Below are positions 9,659-22,173 of a stretch of 64,000 nt of DNA, one piece after another. The first letter of the stretch is position 1; every line of letters begins with the position of its first letter. The stretch is taken from positions 24,502,317 through 24,566,316 of the forward strand of contig CM050658.1 in assembly GCA_027574665.1 (NCBI GenBank), written 5' to 3'. The notes under the pieces are model-generated. The model was given only the letters and a program-made list of their open reading frames with translations. It was not told the origin of the DNA and did no database searches. The DNA is from Rhynochetos jubatus. Lineage: Eukaryota > Chordata > Aves > Eurypygiformes > Rhynochetidae. A program made the translations under genes and the position numbers.

Positions 9659-12600
9659 CTAGGAAAGAAAAGAATTAAAAAAGGTTACAGCCTATTACAA
9701 AAACAGTTCGCTGGACATGGCTACCCGTTTCTCTCTAGCTCAAGCCACACAGTCAGAACAGAACAATTACTTGGAGTAGGGACAGTTCATAGAAAGGAAG
9801 GGTGCTCCTAATTAAACACTATACAAGAACCTATGTTTAACACACATTTAAATGCAAGATACATTACCTGAAAAAACAAAGTTAACTGTCTTGGAAAGGT
9901 TATTTGTAATGACTCAGACTCTTTAAATCCCAGGGATTGTTCTAGTTGGCCCTGTAAAATGCCCACCTACTAAATTAAAAGATTCCTACTATGCAGATTA
10001 TACCCAGACAGCTAATCTTGACATTCAAAAGCTGACTCCATAACATAGCAGGCATTGAAATATACAACACTTATTATCCAAGACATGACTGAAACACACT
10101 ATTTATAGTAAAAGCTAGATCCCAGTTATTTCTGAAGTGCTGTATTAGCAATATGGCAGCCAAAAAAGCAGTTTTACCCTTCCAGGGAAAACAGTGACCC
10201 CTGGCCTGCCACATTCTATACAGAACAGAAATAAAAAGCTGCACTAAAGCTGTAGATAATCACTTAAACTTTCACATTCTTCATGCTACCGGTATCTCCT
10301 TCAGTGACTAATGCTGAAAGTACTTCAAAATAATCTTTTGTTTCAAAGTGTGGCATGAAAAGCACCATGTTGGCTCTGGATTGACCTACTTGGGACCACA
10401 GGATTGATAGGTTCTATCTGCTGCAGGGTCTGGGTGAAGCAAACACCATGCCCAATAGTCAAAATGTAACCTTAAGATGAATAGTCAAGCATTATAATCA
10501 TTCATCTTCATCACTTCCAACATAAATCAGTATCAGTAATATTTTGCTCTGCACTTTTTTCCTTCACTTTTTTTCAGGATACTTAGAGATTTTTAGGTAT
10601 TAATACAATAAAACTGTAGAAGATGTATCAAACCAGCAAGATGCCATCTGCCCTTAAATAGCTAAAATTCAATCACAACTGCTAAATTTCTGGTACAAGG
10701 ATCAGTGAACAAAAGAGTATTTGGCAGCTGGTACTGAGTATCCGGGATGAATACACTGAATACCACAGGCAGTAGAAGACACACTGGACGCAGCATTGGA
10801 CAACCCTGTACAGCACTAGCTCAGCTCCTGTAGCATTTTAGTCCTGCCTGAGTATTCATCTTGCCACATTAAAGAAAAAATATGACATGGTTCTTTATTG
10901 CAGTCTCTGCCATTCCAGGTTTTGGGAAACCAGGGGCATTTATTCTATTAGAATCCCACACTCAAAGGGAATGGCACCACAGATGCAAACAGGCAACTCA
11001 GCAGGAGCTGGCCTGGCACTGGTGATGAGACAGAGCAAACAGGTGGGGAGGGAGCTCACCTAAGGCATCAGGGACCCCACTTGTCCCACAGCATGGGCTC
11101 TGCAGCACAGGAAACTCCTGCCAGTTCTGACCCAAACGTGGGAGAACAGTCACATGGAGACAGAGCTGGGCTGCAGCTAACAAACCTTGCCAGCACCCAA
11201 AGCCAGCTCAGGTATCTTAGCATCCTGGTGTGGGTTAATCTGCAGCTCAGACATGCTGCCCACAGATAACAGGATTGAGCACACAGACATGGGCTGTTCA
11301 ACTCACCTTTGACTCAAGAGGATGCTGTGTTAAAAGCAGAAAAGTTACACGCATGGAACTAAGCACCTTCCTAACGCCTACATTGCCAACTCAACTTGTG
11401 CTTTACAAAATTCTTGTGAATAGCATGAGGCACAGTGAGGAGAAAATATCCAAATTAATTATGCTAACTTTGCCTCATTATAACCTTAACATTATAAACA
11501 CAGATACCCAAACTGGGAAAAAAAAAAAAAAAATAAAAGGAGAGATGTACCACTGATCCAATGTGTCTGAGTCATCAGTGTATATCCACACAAGATCAAT
11601 ACATTTCATTCCATTAGGCAGATGAATTTTCTCACCCTGATTGCCCATTCTTTTGGTGACCTGCACTACCATTTGTTTTCAAAAGCCTGCAAATCTCCCC
11701 TGTTCATGGAATCATGCCTGGAGACTCTGGGAACACCAGACCTACTTCTGTCTGAGGCACACAGGTACTCTGGGAAGTCTTGCACAGAAACTTTACCATT
11801 TTACCTATTTCTGTAATAACAACACCACTGTAGACAGGCAGTCTTTTACTGGGCTTCCTGGCAATATTAGAAAACAAAGACAGACTAAATCCTCTTACTA
11901 TCAGGGTTAGAATTAGTTCAAGAGACAGCAATACTATGAGGAAAGGGCATGTGACAGAAATTGAGCAAGTTGGGCAAATACTGTATTCCAAAGCAGCATT
12001 TACTGATGGAAAAAAATAAACATCAGATTTTGAACTGTCAGCATAAAGCTCCAGAGGCCACTAGAGAGATCTGTGCAACCGGTGAGGTCTTACATTTGTA
12101 TAAGTGTAAAATTTTTTGCTGAGAGAAACATGAGAATAACCCTGCCCATGAGGAAAACTACCAACATATGTCAAAACTTCCCAGAAGAATAAAGCATGTG
12201 AAAGAAGTGCAACCTGTGGGATAAACGTTGATAACTAAGAAGGTCTGGAGCAGTATGCTACATGCCAGTCAAAGTATAGTTACTCTCCAGCCCCATCAAC
12301 AGCTTCTACTGAAGGGAGCCAAGCTTTTGGTAGAATGACAAAAATGAACCACGAGTTACCTAGTCATACCAGTCCATGGCTGCATTCCTCACAGGCAGAT
12401 ACCACCTCTGCACAAGGACCTGCCCCTCGGCTGCTTGAGAGGTGTTCCTTTGAGGAACACAAGCTGGGGGGCTTTGATAATTTAAAATGCACAAAGAATT
12501 ACTATTCAGAGAGAATGTAAAGCTATGGCTGGATGTCTGTACTGAACTCTACTTAACACACATGCACAGCTCAAAAAGCAGCATTGCTGAGGATTTAAAG

Positions 12601-12979
12601 ACAACTGACACCAGGCAAAAAGAGTCTCTTTCTAACCTTAGAGAAAGGAGGTGTCAAATAATACCACAAAATTAATAAAAAACTATTCCATTTTTAAGAA
12701 TCAAGGTAGTACATTGAAATCTATGCAAGGTTTCAACCTGAAGCAACAACAGAAGTCTTACACTACATCAAGATGTTCTGAGGTCATCAAGATGATGACT
12801 GTCCTCAAGCTGGTCACTCTTCCATCCCTTAAACCCAACACCCTTTCCCCATCCCTAAGACTCAAGTGGCAGTTCAGTAGTTTCAAACACCTCAAACTTG
12901 GTAAGGGTATAGGTTGGAGCAGAGCATGGGTAAGGAATGGGATGAGGAAAACACTTTTTGGCAGCAATAAAGCTCTTAC
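9659..12979 (-). other. WNK3 intron 9
   Basis: Intron of 3321 bp. It contains an A tract at about 11518-11533. Open frames around 11000-11990 exist on both strands without any recognisable domain. No repeat family or gene was recognised. Confidence 0.88.
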
Positions 12980-13132
12980 CTGTTGGCTGGACAGCACTGG
13001 CTGTGGCTGCCCCAGCTGTAGGGAGGCCACAGTGGTGGACTGGACAACAGGGAATGGCATCACCGCCTCCTGGTAGTGCTGGGGCCGCTGGGACAGCACC
13101 GCAGGCGCAGCCGGAACCACCGGGAGGCCAGG
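12980..13132 (-). CDS. WNK3: WNK3 exon 9: Pro/Gln-rich linker
   Basis: The 153-nt exon (51 codons, phase 0-0) encodes PGLPVVPAAPAVLSQRPQHY onward to LGQPQPVLSSQQ. It has no known domain and belongs to the disordered linker. It is locally GC- and CpG-rich compared with its introns. The general pattern (LP...VQSTTV...GQPQ) resembles the mammalian WNK3 stretch containing VQGQSTVLP, so it is probably orthologous, though with low conservation. Acceptor ...tctaaag, donor CAG|gtaaga. Being a multiple of three with phase-0 borders, it could be skipped without changing frame. Confidence 0.88.
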
Positions 13133-15708
13133 CTTTAGAAAAGAGCAACCCACATGTTAAGGGCCTCTACAGCTCTACATCAAGAATGTAATTGCAAGTA
13201 AATAGTCTTGGTTCAAAACAGAGAGGTAAAAACCTATAAAAAATAATCTGGAAGGAATGGAAAGTTACTTAATCTAAAAACATGAAAAACTCAGCAAATT
13301 CTAAATAAGACAACCAAAGTACATTTTATTTCTTTCTGGAAGCAAGTGTGCAGACCAGTAAAACCACTGAAAGCACATACACAGTGACTGAGAATATAGC
13401 AACAGCAACAATAGGCTGTTAAGTGGGTGAAACAGAAATGTGTCTTCACAAATATTTTATAATTTCATAAGTAGTCTTTACCTTTCAAAAAAGCAGGTGG
13501 TTTACTTGAACGGTACACCAAGAAAACAAATAGAGAAATGAACAAATTAAAACCACAGTGGAAGTGAAAAATGAAAAAATTAAAAGAAATTCAAGTAAAG
13601 TTTGTAACCACAGCAGTTCTTCAAAACTGCAGCTCGAATTAGATAAAAAAAAAATCAGTATGTCAGACTGAGGCTCATAAGCATAAAAAGAAAACCTACT
13701 ACAGCTCCAGTTACGTGCTTGTTATCTTGGTAACTATCTTCCAGATGAAGACAGATTTTTCTTGGAGAATGGAAGGGTTTGAATCAGACTTGTTTCCTGT
13801 GTTTGTTCAGATTTTCAAACCTTGGAACTTAGGTACAAAGTTATCACAGGAAGAAAAGCAATATGGAAACTATCAGAAAATGAAAAGCTATGAGAAATAT
13901 TTTGCTCGTGAAGATTATTATCTTTCCAAACCCTCAATCATGAAAAGTGTCATGCATTTAGGTTAAAATACTGAAACCTATCCACAGAAAGAGTGAGTCT
14001 GCTCTAAATGAGTATGCTGCACAGCTCAATTTAATAAAAAAATAATCTGCTCAAGATGTGTCTTTTTAGTGTTATATTTAGAGTAAAGCTAGTGCTTCAG
14101 ATGAACAAGAAACGAGGAAGGATACATCCCAGGAGATGTATAGCACATAGAAAAGCTGGTTTCCGCAGTGGAGGGAGCTGGCTGCAGATGCCAAGGAAGA
14201 TCCTCCCCCACCCACCCCTGCTTCAGGTAAATGGAATCATGTTTCAATCATTCACAAAATACAGTTCTTAACTTCTTGCAAGCATTTTGGAAAATATAAG
14301 GTAAAACCAGGGAAAAAAACCAATTCCCAAGTACATAGGGTAAATCTGGATCAAGCAGAAAAAGCACATTGGTCCTGGATTTCAATTTTTCTTCTCAAGT
14401 CAAATAAAGGATGAAAAAGAAAAAAGTTAACCTACCACATCATTACTGTAATTTTTACTAGGCAGGCTGCTTCCACTGCTTGGGGTAGCTGCAGTCACCA
14501 GCTTGCCTTCCACCAGCAGTGCTTTGCTAGCATACACTTTACAACAGGGCTGGGACCATCTGGGCATGTTGGCTTCTCTGCCATCAGAGGATTCAGAAGG
14601 CAGAACATTTTCTGCAACTATTGCAGATCTCATGGGAGAACTGGTCTTTTGGCTAATTATGCACTGTAAAGATTCGTGTAACAGAGGCACATCTAAACTT
14701 CTGCCACTTGGCCTGCTTATGTGGGAAAGAGGTGGAGAGACAGTTTTCTGGGACTTGGCTACCTGGGGAGTAAGCACTTTCAACAGGCATCAAGACCTGA
14801 CAAGACTGCTGAGGAAACATTAGCTCCGTAGGGTTTGCAGAGGTCCCCAGTACCACCAGTGGTGATGTGCTTGCTGCCTCTTCTCTAGTTCGTGGGTACA
14901 TGTTTTCCTCTCCAGGTGCTTGGGGAAGGGATGTTGCATTTAGAGTCAAAGCTGTGACAGGGTCCCTCTGGTAGTGAAAAGCAGCATGAGCACTGCCTGC
15001 TATGTGTGATGGGTACAGGCTGGAACCACTAGAAGCACCTGATGATTTACGCTTGCTCGCATGTGTTCGTTCCTGCACCAGTAATTCCATTAATTGCTTT
15101 CAGTCAAGGTCATAACAGCACAAAAGCAGGAGCAAGTGTGAATTTCTGACTGGGCTACCAGTGCCCGATTTTGGAGCCTCAGTAATGGATGTATGTCACC
15201 AACCCTGTGCAAAATTAAATCCAAACCCAGAGTCAGAAAGGCAGCAACTGGATGTGTGACCTTTGTCACAACTGGAAGAAACAGACCCAAAAGCCTCTTG
15301 AACAAATGAAGGAAGAATTAACGTGTGGCTATACTGACAGTGAAGAGAAACAAACAGAACAGTTCTCAGATGCATACATGAGTTTAAAACTAATTATTGC
15401 AAAGCTACTAATGTAGTTTAGCAACAAGGGATAAGAAGCTTTTTTTACTGAAAGTATGACAGCTGCCAGTGAAGCATTTCTTCATAATGGCAAATATAAC
15501 TAGCCATACTCCATCTCCTAAAGAACACATTTCAGATCAACTAGAAATGTATTACTACAAGCAAGTTACCAACGATAGAGGTGGGTGAGGAATATATAAA
15601 GCAAGCCCTGGAATCCACAGAGACTGAAGAGCCCTTCAGTATGATCAATGTATCAACGAGCCCTTAAATATGATCGAATACACAAAATGGTTTCAAAAGC
15701 TTACTTAC
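13133..15708 (-). other. WNK3 intron 8
   Basis: Intron of 2576 bp between two phase-0 borders (donor gtaagt, acceptor ...tctaaag). It contains the 637-nt open region at 14436-15072, annotated separately. The rest is AT-rich and has no recognisable feature. Confidence 0.85.
14436..15072 (-). pseudogene. Candidate HSN2-type cassette exon, frame broken
   Basis: A 637-nt stretch on the minus strand is open over its whole length only if one frame change is allowed. The first part begins after ...ttactggtgcag and reads ERTHASKRKSSGASSGSSLY, continuing in that frame; it would end at a stop at 14653. A second frame, free of stops from about 14787, runs through KVLTPQVAKSQKTVSPPLSH and SGSSLPSKNYSNDVV to a possible donor GTG|gtaggt. 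Both ends are phase 0, matching exons 8 and 9, but 637 = 3 x 212 + 1, consistent with one inserted base near 14750-14790. The composition (Ser, Pro, Thr, Gln) matches WNK linker exons. WNK1 carries its nervous-system HSN2 exon in this same intron. Alternatives: a live exon with an assembly error, a decayed exon, or chance. The acceptor has a weak pyrimidine tract. Homology to HSN2 was not established. Confidence 0.4.
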
Positions 15709-15905
15709 TCCTGAGGGCTGCTGGTAGTGCCCCAGCTGCTGAAGGCTATGAGGCACAGCCTGGCTCTCGCTCAGAGGTGGGCTGTACACCCGCTGGATAG
15801 CAGGAGGTACTGGGTCAGGCAGAGATGAATAGATGACACTTTGCTGGCTGCTTTGGGAATCTGAATAAACAGTGGACCCCTGGCCACTGTCAAATGTGCT
15901 GTCGG
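15709..15905 (-). CDS. WNK3: WNK3 exon 8: Ser/Gln-rich linker
   Basis: The 197-nt exon completes a split Ser codon and encodes DSTFDSGQGSTVYSDSQSSQ onward to LGHYQQPSG. Function is not domain-assigned: it is part of the disordered linker after PF1. The pattern SVIYSS...QQLGHYQQ resembles the mammalian WNK3 stretch I remember as YSSQQLVGHYQQVSG, supporting orthology. It is joined by phase 1 to exon 7 and ends in phase 0 at GGA|gtaagt. The next constitutive exon, exon 9, also begins in phase 0, so the large intron between them can accept a phase 0-0 cassette. Confidence 0.92.
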
Positions 15906-18900
15906 CTGAAAGAAGAATTTTCTTATTAAAAGCTCAACAAATCCAAGCATTCAAGTAATGATTTTAGAGCAAGGTCAACACTGGTTTATGTAATTGGCAT
16001 TTTTACTACCTTAGTGCTGTCCATTATATAAATAAATTATACAACGCATGTTATTTTCTACAAAAGGCACAATTGCTTCTCTTGAGCCAAAACACATCCC
16101 CATGGATTTCTGTGCACGATGGTATTTTAGACACATTGATATTTCCTTCAAAGAGCATAAGGTTGACATTAAGAATTGCAGACATTTATAGATTTTGTAG
16201 GATGAAAGGAAACGAAACCCCAATTGCAATGTTCATAGCAGATCATGGAGTCTTTTTAGAGTTCAGTCTCCCAGGGCTGCACTGACTTTAGCACTCTATT
16301 AGTAGCACTAAAAATTACAAAAATCTTTGTTGTATGCTTTATTAGCTTAGTAAATCATACCCTACTTGAGTGCGAAGAATAATAAAAAATAATTTCAAGG
16401 TTTGCAGTGATTCAGGAGTACCATTCAGAAGTTCTCATGCAAAGAGTTTGCCCAACTAACCTGCAGAAATGCACAGCTGCAGGTACTGGGCAAGCATTGC
16501 ACCTTTTGTCCAAGTGGAATAAAACCGTACCACTGAGTATTACTGATTTACAAATGCCTTTTCACAAATTTTGAAGCCTGTAAAGTACAGATGCTCAGTT
16601 CTTCTTGAGCATAAGCTACTGTTTTCTTCATCTGAGAAATGAAGTGAGACAATCAAGACTGCAGCTGTTAAGTAGCTTGTAAGAGATTTTAAAACTGAAA
16701 GAAAACTAACACAGTTACAAAAAAATCCCAGCTTAAATTACAGTTAAGTTTACAGGCTATTTCTTTTCCTGACACTTTCCACCTTTTTTCCACCCTCCAA
16801 AAGTTGGACTTATTTGACTTTTAAATAACAAATTCATTTCTAATAGCATCAGAGATGACATTTCTCCTCAGTATTCAAACTATCCTTACAACTGATTGGG
16901 GGTTTTTTTGTGGTTGGTCCAGTTTTTGGGGGTTTGTGTTTTTGTTTTGTTGGGGGTTTTTTTTTGTTTGTTTTTCAAAATTGAACTGCCCTCTACACTC
17001 AGCTCGTTTCTAAAAAGAGTCAACATGGCCCTGCTCTAAGGAAGGCAGGGATTTCTGTTGCATATATGCTTCCATTTTATTACAAACAATTATTTAAGAC
17101 CTCAAAGGGGAAAGCAAAAAAATGACAGAGTGCTGAAGTAAAAGCTGTGAGTTAATCTCAGGTGTTTATAGAACAACATGCATTACACATTAATTTAGAT
17201 TTTTACATTTGACCAAAGATTATTATATGAACTGGTAGAAAAGTAATTTACAGAGGTCTTAGGCCTAACATCATTAAGAAAATCTCTAAAGATACCTGAT
17301 CATGAATTGTTAAACGATACCAAGTATTGGTTAAAAGTTTAGGACTAGTAAATAAACTTGGGGGGTTGTATTTAGTAAAAAATTCTGCCAACTCAGCTCC
17401 AACAGAAACATGGGAAGCACAAGTAGCCTCATTGTACTACTGGAAACAAAGATTTCTCAAAAGGAATTCGATAGCATGAAGTATATGATCCAAAAAACCT
17501 GAATGAGATCTATTTAGCTTCAGAAAAAGTGCTTTGCAAATACTGCAATATTCTGAGAGTTATGCAAGTATGGCCTTTTCTCATATCTTGTAAAGTTTTA
17601 TTTTCTGGTAGAGGCATGCTTGGTTATTTTAGTATTCAAGGCAGACCTCTATAGCAGTTTGTACAACACCTGAATTAAAGCAGCAGCTGTCTCTTTGCTA
17701 AAGATAATGCTTCTGTTTTACTGTTCTGGACTTTTACGTAAGCGTATTTAAATTGAAGATGCAGTATGATAATAGTTTAGTAGCAAAATACATCTATCAC
17801 ATTTTATCAGAAAAATTGGCTAGAAAAGAACACATAATTTCAAACCTTCCAAGCTAAAATTATCTAGCAACATTGCCTTCAAGATGCTTAAAAATACAAA
17901 TAAATTTATTTCAACACCAGAGCTTGACTCAGCAACAAAGGTTGATTTTATGGGACAGAGACATTAACAAGTTACTTAAAGCCACTATTTCCTCACACCT
18001 TGCTGCTTGCTGGAGATAAGTCTGATGCTCAGAAATAAAACAAAGAAACAACAAGCTCTGCAGGCAAAGCCAGGAAGTATCTTATTCGGAGACAGACTAA
18101 AATCAGAGCTCGGAATTAAAACAGTAAATCCAACTGTCTGGGAACAGCCCAGTGATCACTCTTCAATCAGCCCCCAGCTGAACATAAAGAGCTGGCAGAT
18201 CACTACCTTGTACCTACCAGGGCCTGGACCCTCCCATAATGAAGATCAAACCACCTCCTTGCTTCAAGCCCACCAGCTCAGGATGAAACAGAGCGCTTGG
18301 TGGACAAAGAGAGCACCTGCATCATGACCTAAGGACCCCAATAATAATTACAGTGTCAACCCACAAGGTCTGGTGCTCCCAACGTGTGTGACCAAACCAC
18401 AGTTGATATTTCCCATAAAACAGGGAAATCGAATTACCTCATCTAACATTGAGATGGTCTTTTTTCTGCTGTAGACCTTTGCATGGCCTCACAAGCCATA
18501 AAGAGTAACTTGCAAAACACAGGAAACTGCAGCACTTCGGTTTCAGCAAGGTCTGCTTTTGAATAAACATCTCCACATTGCCAACATCATCTGAAAAAGC
18601 AACCAGTTGCTCTGACCAGCTTGGTGCCAACTCAACTTCTGCAGGCTCTGAAATTGTCTTTCGCACACACTTAGTGTTAATCCTACTGTCTGCCACAGAA
18701 AACATGTATTTCCTGTGTCTAGCAGCAGGTCTCCTTGCTTTTCTATTTACAACTATATTACATTTTCTGCATTTACTGCTGCTGAAGGAGGAGGTCCCTC
18801 TATATGACAGATTTTCTTTAAACTATTTCTTTCAAAACTGTCATGCATCTGTCCAAGACACTTCCATTCTTTGAGCTACTGTGCAAAAACCTGCATGGCA

Positions 18901-18989
18901 GCTCACCTCACTGCTGAGCTCAGATTATCACTGACTTTTGCCCATGGACATTCACCACTGTGTGCACACAAAACCAACACAAGACTTAC
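15906..18989 (-). other. WNK3 intron 7
   Basis: Intron of 3084 bp with donor gtaagt and acceptor ...ttctttcag. It includes a conspicuous stretch at 16896-16976 made almost entirely of G and T runs on the plus strand (so C/A in the transcript). No coding or RNA feature is otherwise supported. Confidence 0.9.
16896..16976. repeat. G/T-run low-complexity stretch
   Basis: Alternating runs of G (up to 5) and T (up to 9) on the plus strand over about 80 bases in WNK3 intron 7. The three longest G runs are far apart, so a stable quadruplex is doubtful. Confidence 0.75.
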
Positions 18990-19278
18990 ATGCAACAGAT
19001 GTGACGCTGGTGGGTAGGTTCTGCTGAAAAGGGTGCTGGTCTGCTTCAGGCTCCTCTGACTCTGATAGAACATGGTGACCAGTGTGAGAAAGATAGGTGA
19101 CTTGGACTTGTTGTGCATGCGGCATCTTCAACTGCTCCAGACATTCAGAGTCCCGACGTTCCTCTGACTGCATCCTTGGCCAAATTCTCTCTCTTCTCCA
19201 TAGTATTAATGCTACTCTGTCACGTATTGACTTAGCAACTATCTTGAGATCATTTTCGTGAAAAAATCCAGAGTCAAT
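18990..19278 (-). CDS. WNK3: WNK3 exon 7: PF1 end and acidic KLHL3 motif
   Basis: The 289-nt exon starts IDSGFFHENDLKIVAKSIRD, which finishes PF1. It continues through a basic stretch (LILWRRERIWPRMQ) and EERRDSECLEQL, and then reaches ESEEPEADQH at 19033-19062. That acidic motif matches the short WNK peptide bound by the Kelch domain of KLHL3, which recruits CUL3 and targets WNKs for ubiquitination; mutations there in WNK4 raise WNK levels. I remember the mammalian WNK3 version as less canonical (ETEVDQH). EERRDS is shared with the mammalian WNK3 sequence I remember, supporting orthology. Acceptor ...ctctgtag, donor GCAT|gtaagt, phase 1. Confidence 0.94.
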
Positions 19279-21953
19279 CTACAGAGGAGGCACAAACTTA
19301 GGAAGATTATATGCACATGCATGGGCACACACACACATGTATTATTTGAATCTCTTCCTAACAGAAAACAACAGTTTGAAATAACCTGAATTACATATTT
19401 ATTCCTCATAAGAGGAAATCAAGAGCTTGATTTTTTTTTTTAAATAAAACTTCTATCCCTAATGCATTTTAAAACAACAATACGTAATTTTTAAGACCTG
19501 AATATATATTGGGTCAATTTATTCACCTGTTAACATCCACTGAGAAGAAAGCCAGTTTAACTGCAGTTGGGGCTTTTTTGAGACTAACAGAATACTCAAA
19601 AGAAGAAACAATCATCTTTGTAAAATGGTCTTTAAACAGTACAACTGGAATAAACCATACTATCCTTAAATCAGAACATACTGCCTTAACCTTTCCAGTA
19701 TATATAGTTCCCCAAACTGCTGTGCTTGATATCACAGCAAGTCATGAAGGAAAGATGTTAGCACATTTTCATCTCAAATTAACTTCTTTTAAAAGGTAAA
19801 GTCAGTCAGTATTGATTGCCTATTATAAAGAAAAAAAAACTATTGAGGCAAATGCAGACTGTTCACACTAGACTGAAAAGAGAACCAAGCTTTCTCAGAA
19901 TTCAACTGTTCAATACATAAAATGGAAATTCATCCTCGCGCTGTTTCCACAATCTCCTACAGCACAGGGTATAAATTTTAGTTTAATAAAGACCTACCAG
20001 AGATGTGTCTGCTCTCCCTACATTAACATGAGTATTCTACAGATGCAGAAGTGTTTATATACATGGAGGAAATCCAGAGGTTTTGGGCAAGAGCAAAGAA
20101 GGAAAACATGAGACAGCTTTACAGCTTAGATTTTTTGCTGTTTAAAATTAATAGGTGCAAGCAGCTTAAAATACAGCTGCAGATGGGTATGGGTATTTTC
20201 CACTGTCTATGCCCTCAGACCTTACTGACATTCCTGAAATGATGATCCAGCAAATGCTAACAACAGAAGGGAATTACTCAAGAGAACAACCACATGGGTC
20301 CCGAGAACCTTGTATGGTGTTAACTAATGTGCTCGGTAGATTCTCCATGACAAAGCTAAATGGAAAGGCACAGAAAATCTGCCACATTAGCAATTCCTTT
20401 AAACAACTCTTATTCCTACATCTCTATGTAGAGAATAGTTAGTTTAATGAAGACATGCTATTTTACCGTACTGACTGGTTACCTGTGAAAGGTACCTTAG
20501 GTGCTAAACCCACCAGAACATTTCAGGCTGGAACACCTGACTACTGAAAACCCATCAGTGATAAAAATTCCCCATACTCAAAAATTCTCCTGTATTCTTC
20601 TCTTCCACAGCACATAAAGCAACACAAATTGATGAAAGCACCTAGCTTTGGTGTTCCACAATTCGTAAGGGCTAGAAAAAGACATTTAGAAATGAATGTT
20701 CCCTTTGCCCCAACAGCCTCAAGTTTGAAGGTATTTCATATGTGGACACTTAGGTAACTGTTAACGTAATAGTAAAACAAAGGGTTTAAAATAATTTGGG
20801 AAAGGGATAGTACCACAGTAGTTTGTGAGTGATCCTTTTAAGTATACATTATGAGAATTATTTCCTCTTCAAAACAAAATACCACAACTATGGGCCAAGC
20901 AGCCTTCACAGAACTTCAAAGCTCCAAATACTTCCATAAATATTTAAATGCAAAATAACAGCAAGTAACTGTACCAGACCAACTTTTAAAATAAAATTAA
21001 TTCTGTAACAATACATTGTTTAAAAAGTATTGGACATACTGCAAACTAATGACAGGAGGACAAAGGAGCCTGCATTTCTCCCACTAAATTTGGTGTACAT
21101 GTTGGAGTACAAGCATAGTAAAGCAACATTAGCAAAATGAGTGCCTGCTAAGCAAAACAGGAGTGGTGATGACAACATCATTAAATGGGATCCCTTGGGA
21201 TTTAGGTTATAATAGGAACATTTCTGCAAGCACAAGAAACTTCAGACCCTTGACTAAGTGCTTACTAGTGCTGTGTTTCCGTGATGTTAGATAACCTAAA
21301 CAACTGCAGTAAAGACATCATTAAAATATGAGTTCAAGGACTATATCATGAGACTGGAACACAAAATAGTTTTCCTAACAAGCTCCACAAGTTATGAAGC
21401 TACAGAAATTCACCAAGTTAAACCTATCTGTTAAAAAATCCAAAGCTTATTCCTGCACTCTGTGCAGTAGGCTTGAATGCAGTTTCCTATTTATGTTTGG
21501 TGATAGACTGGCTGACCACAGACTTTCCTCATCTACATTCCTAAGTAACACCAACCGAAAAGATGGAAAATGTTTTGAAGAATTCTGTGCAGAATATTTT
21601 GTGACTGAACATTTGAACTCTAATCTATTTCAAGCTGCTGTCTGAAAGTAAACAGATTCCAAACAATTTTAAAGATATTCAACAGCTAACTGAAACTGGC
21701 AACAGAGTTTTCAAAATACAAAAGTCAGATCTCTATGATCTGTTTTCATACCTGGCAAACACCACTTTTCAGTTATTAATTCCTCCTAGTTTACCACTTT
21801 CTTGTAGTATCCATTCCAAAATTAATGCAAACTGCTTAAACTAGACACCTGGATTGGTTTAAATGGAAGTTACTTTACCAGACTTGTTCCTGCTGTCCTT
21901 TTGAGATTTATGCACTATTTTGTATACACATTTTTTTCAGAAGTTTATTTTAC
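19279..21953 (-). other. WNK3 intron 6
   Basis: Intron of 2675 bp. It contains only a short CA run (about 19326-19338) and a poly-T tract near 19431-19440. No gene, RNA or interspersed repeat was recognised. Confidence 0.92.
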
Positions 21954-22173
21954 CATTTCTTGTGCAACATCATCAGGAGTTTCCTTCTCCAGATCAAAAG
22001 TAAACTCAATGGCTCCATTATCTTTGGGTTTTCCTTTCAGTTTCTTAGGATCTTCTACCCAGAGTCTTAAGGCAATAGAAGATTTCCTACCATGGTCTTC
22101 CTCTGCAAGTTCCACTCTTACCCCAGTATCTTCAGCAAAAAAGGCATGGCTTAATAAATCTTTAATTTCATAT
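21954..22173 (-). CDS. WNK3: WNK3 exon 6: kinase end and PF1 start
   Basis: The 220-nt exon begins with the last base of an Arg codon and reads [26 protein letters not shown] onward. It completes the kinase domain (the DLLxHAFF helix) and enters the OSR1_C-like/PF1 domain with [14 protein letters not shown], then [29 protein letters not shown] and [12 protein letters not shown] are diagnostic of WNK3; WNK1 and WNK4 have FFQEETG or FFREERG and LWLR. PF1 resembles the SPAK/OSR1 C-terminal domain and is known to bind RFxV peptides and affect WNK autoregulation. Donor is ATG|gtaaaa, phase 0. Reading through the donor hits a stop after two codons, so the exon border is clear. Confidence 0.97.
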
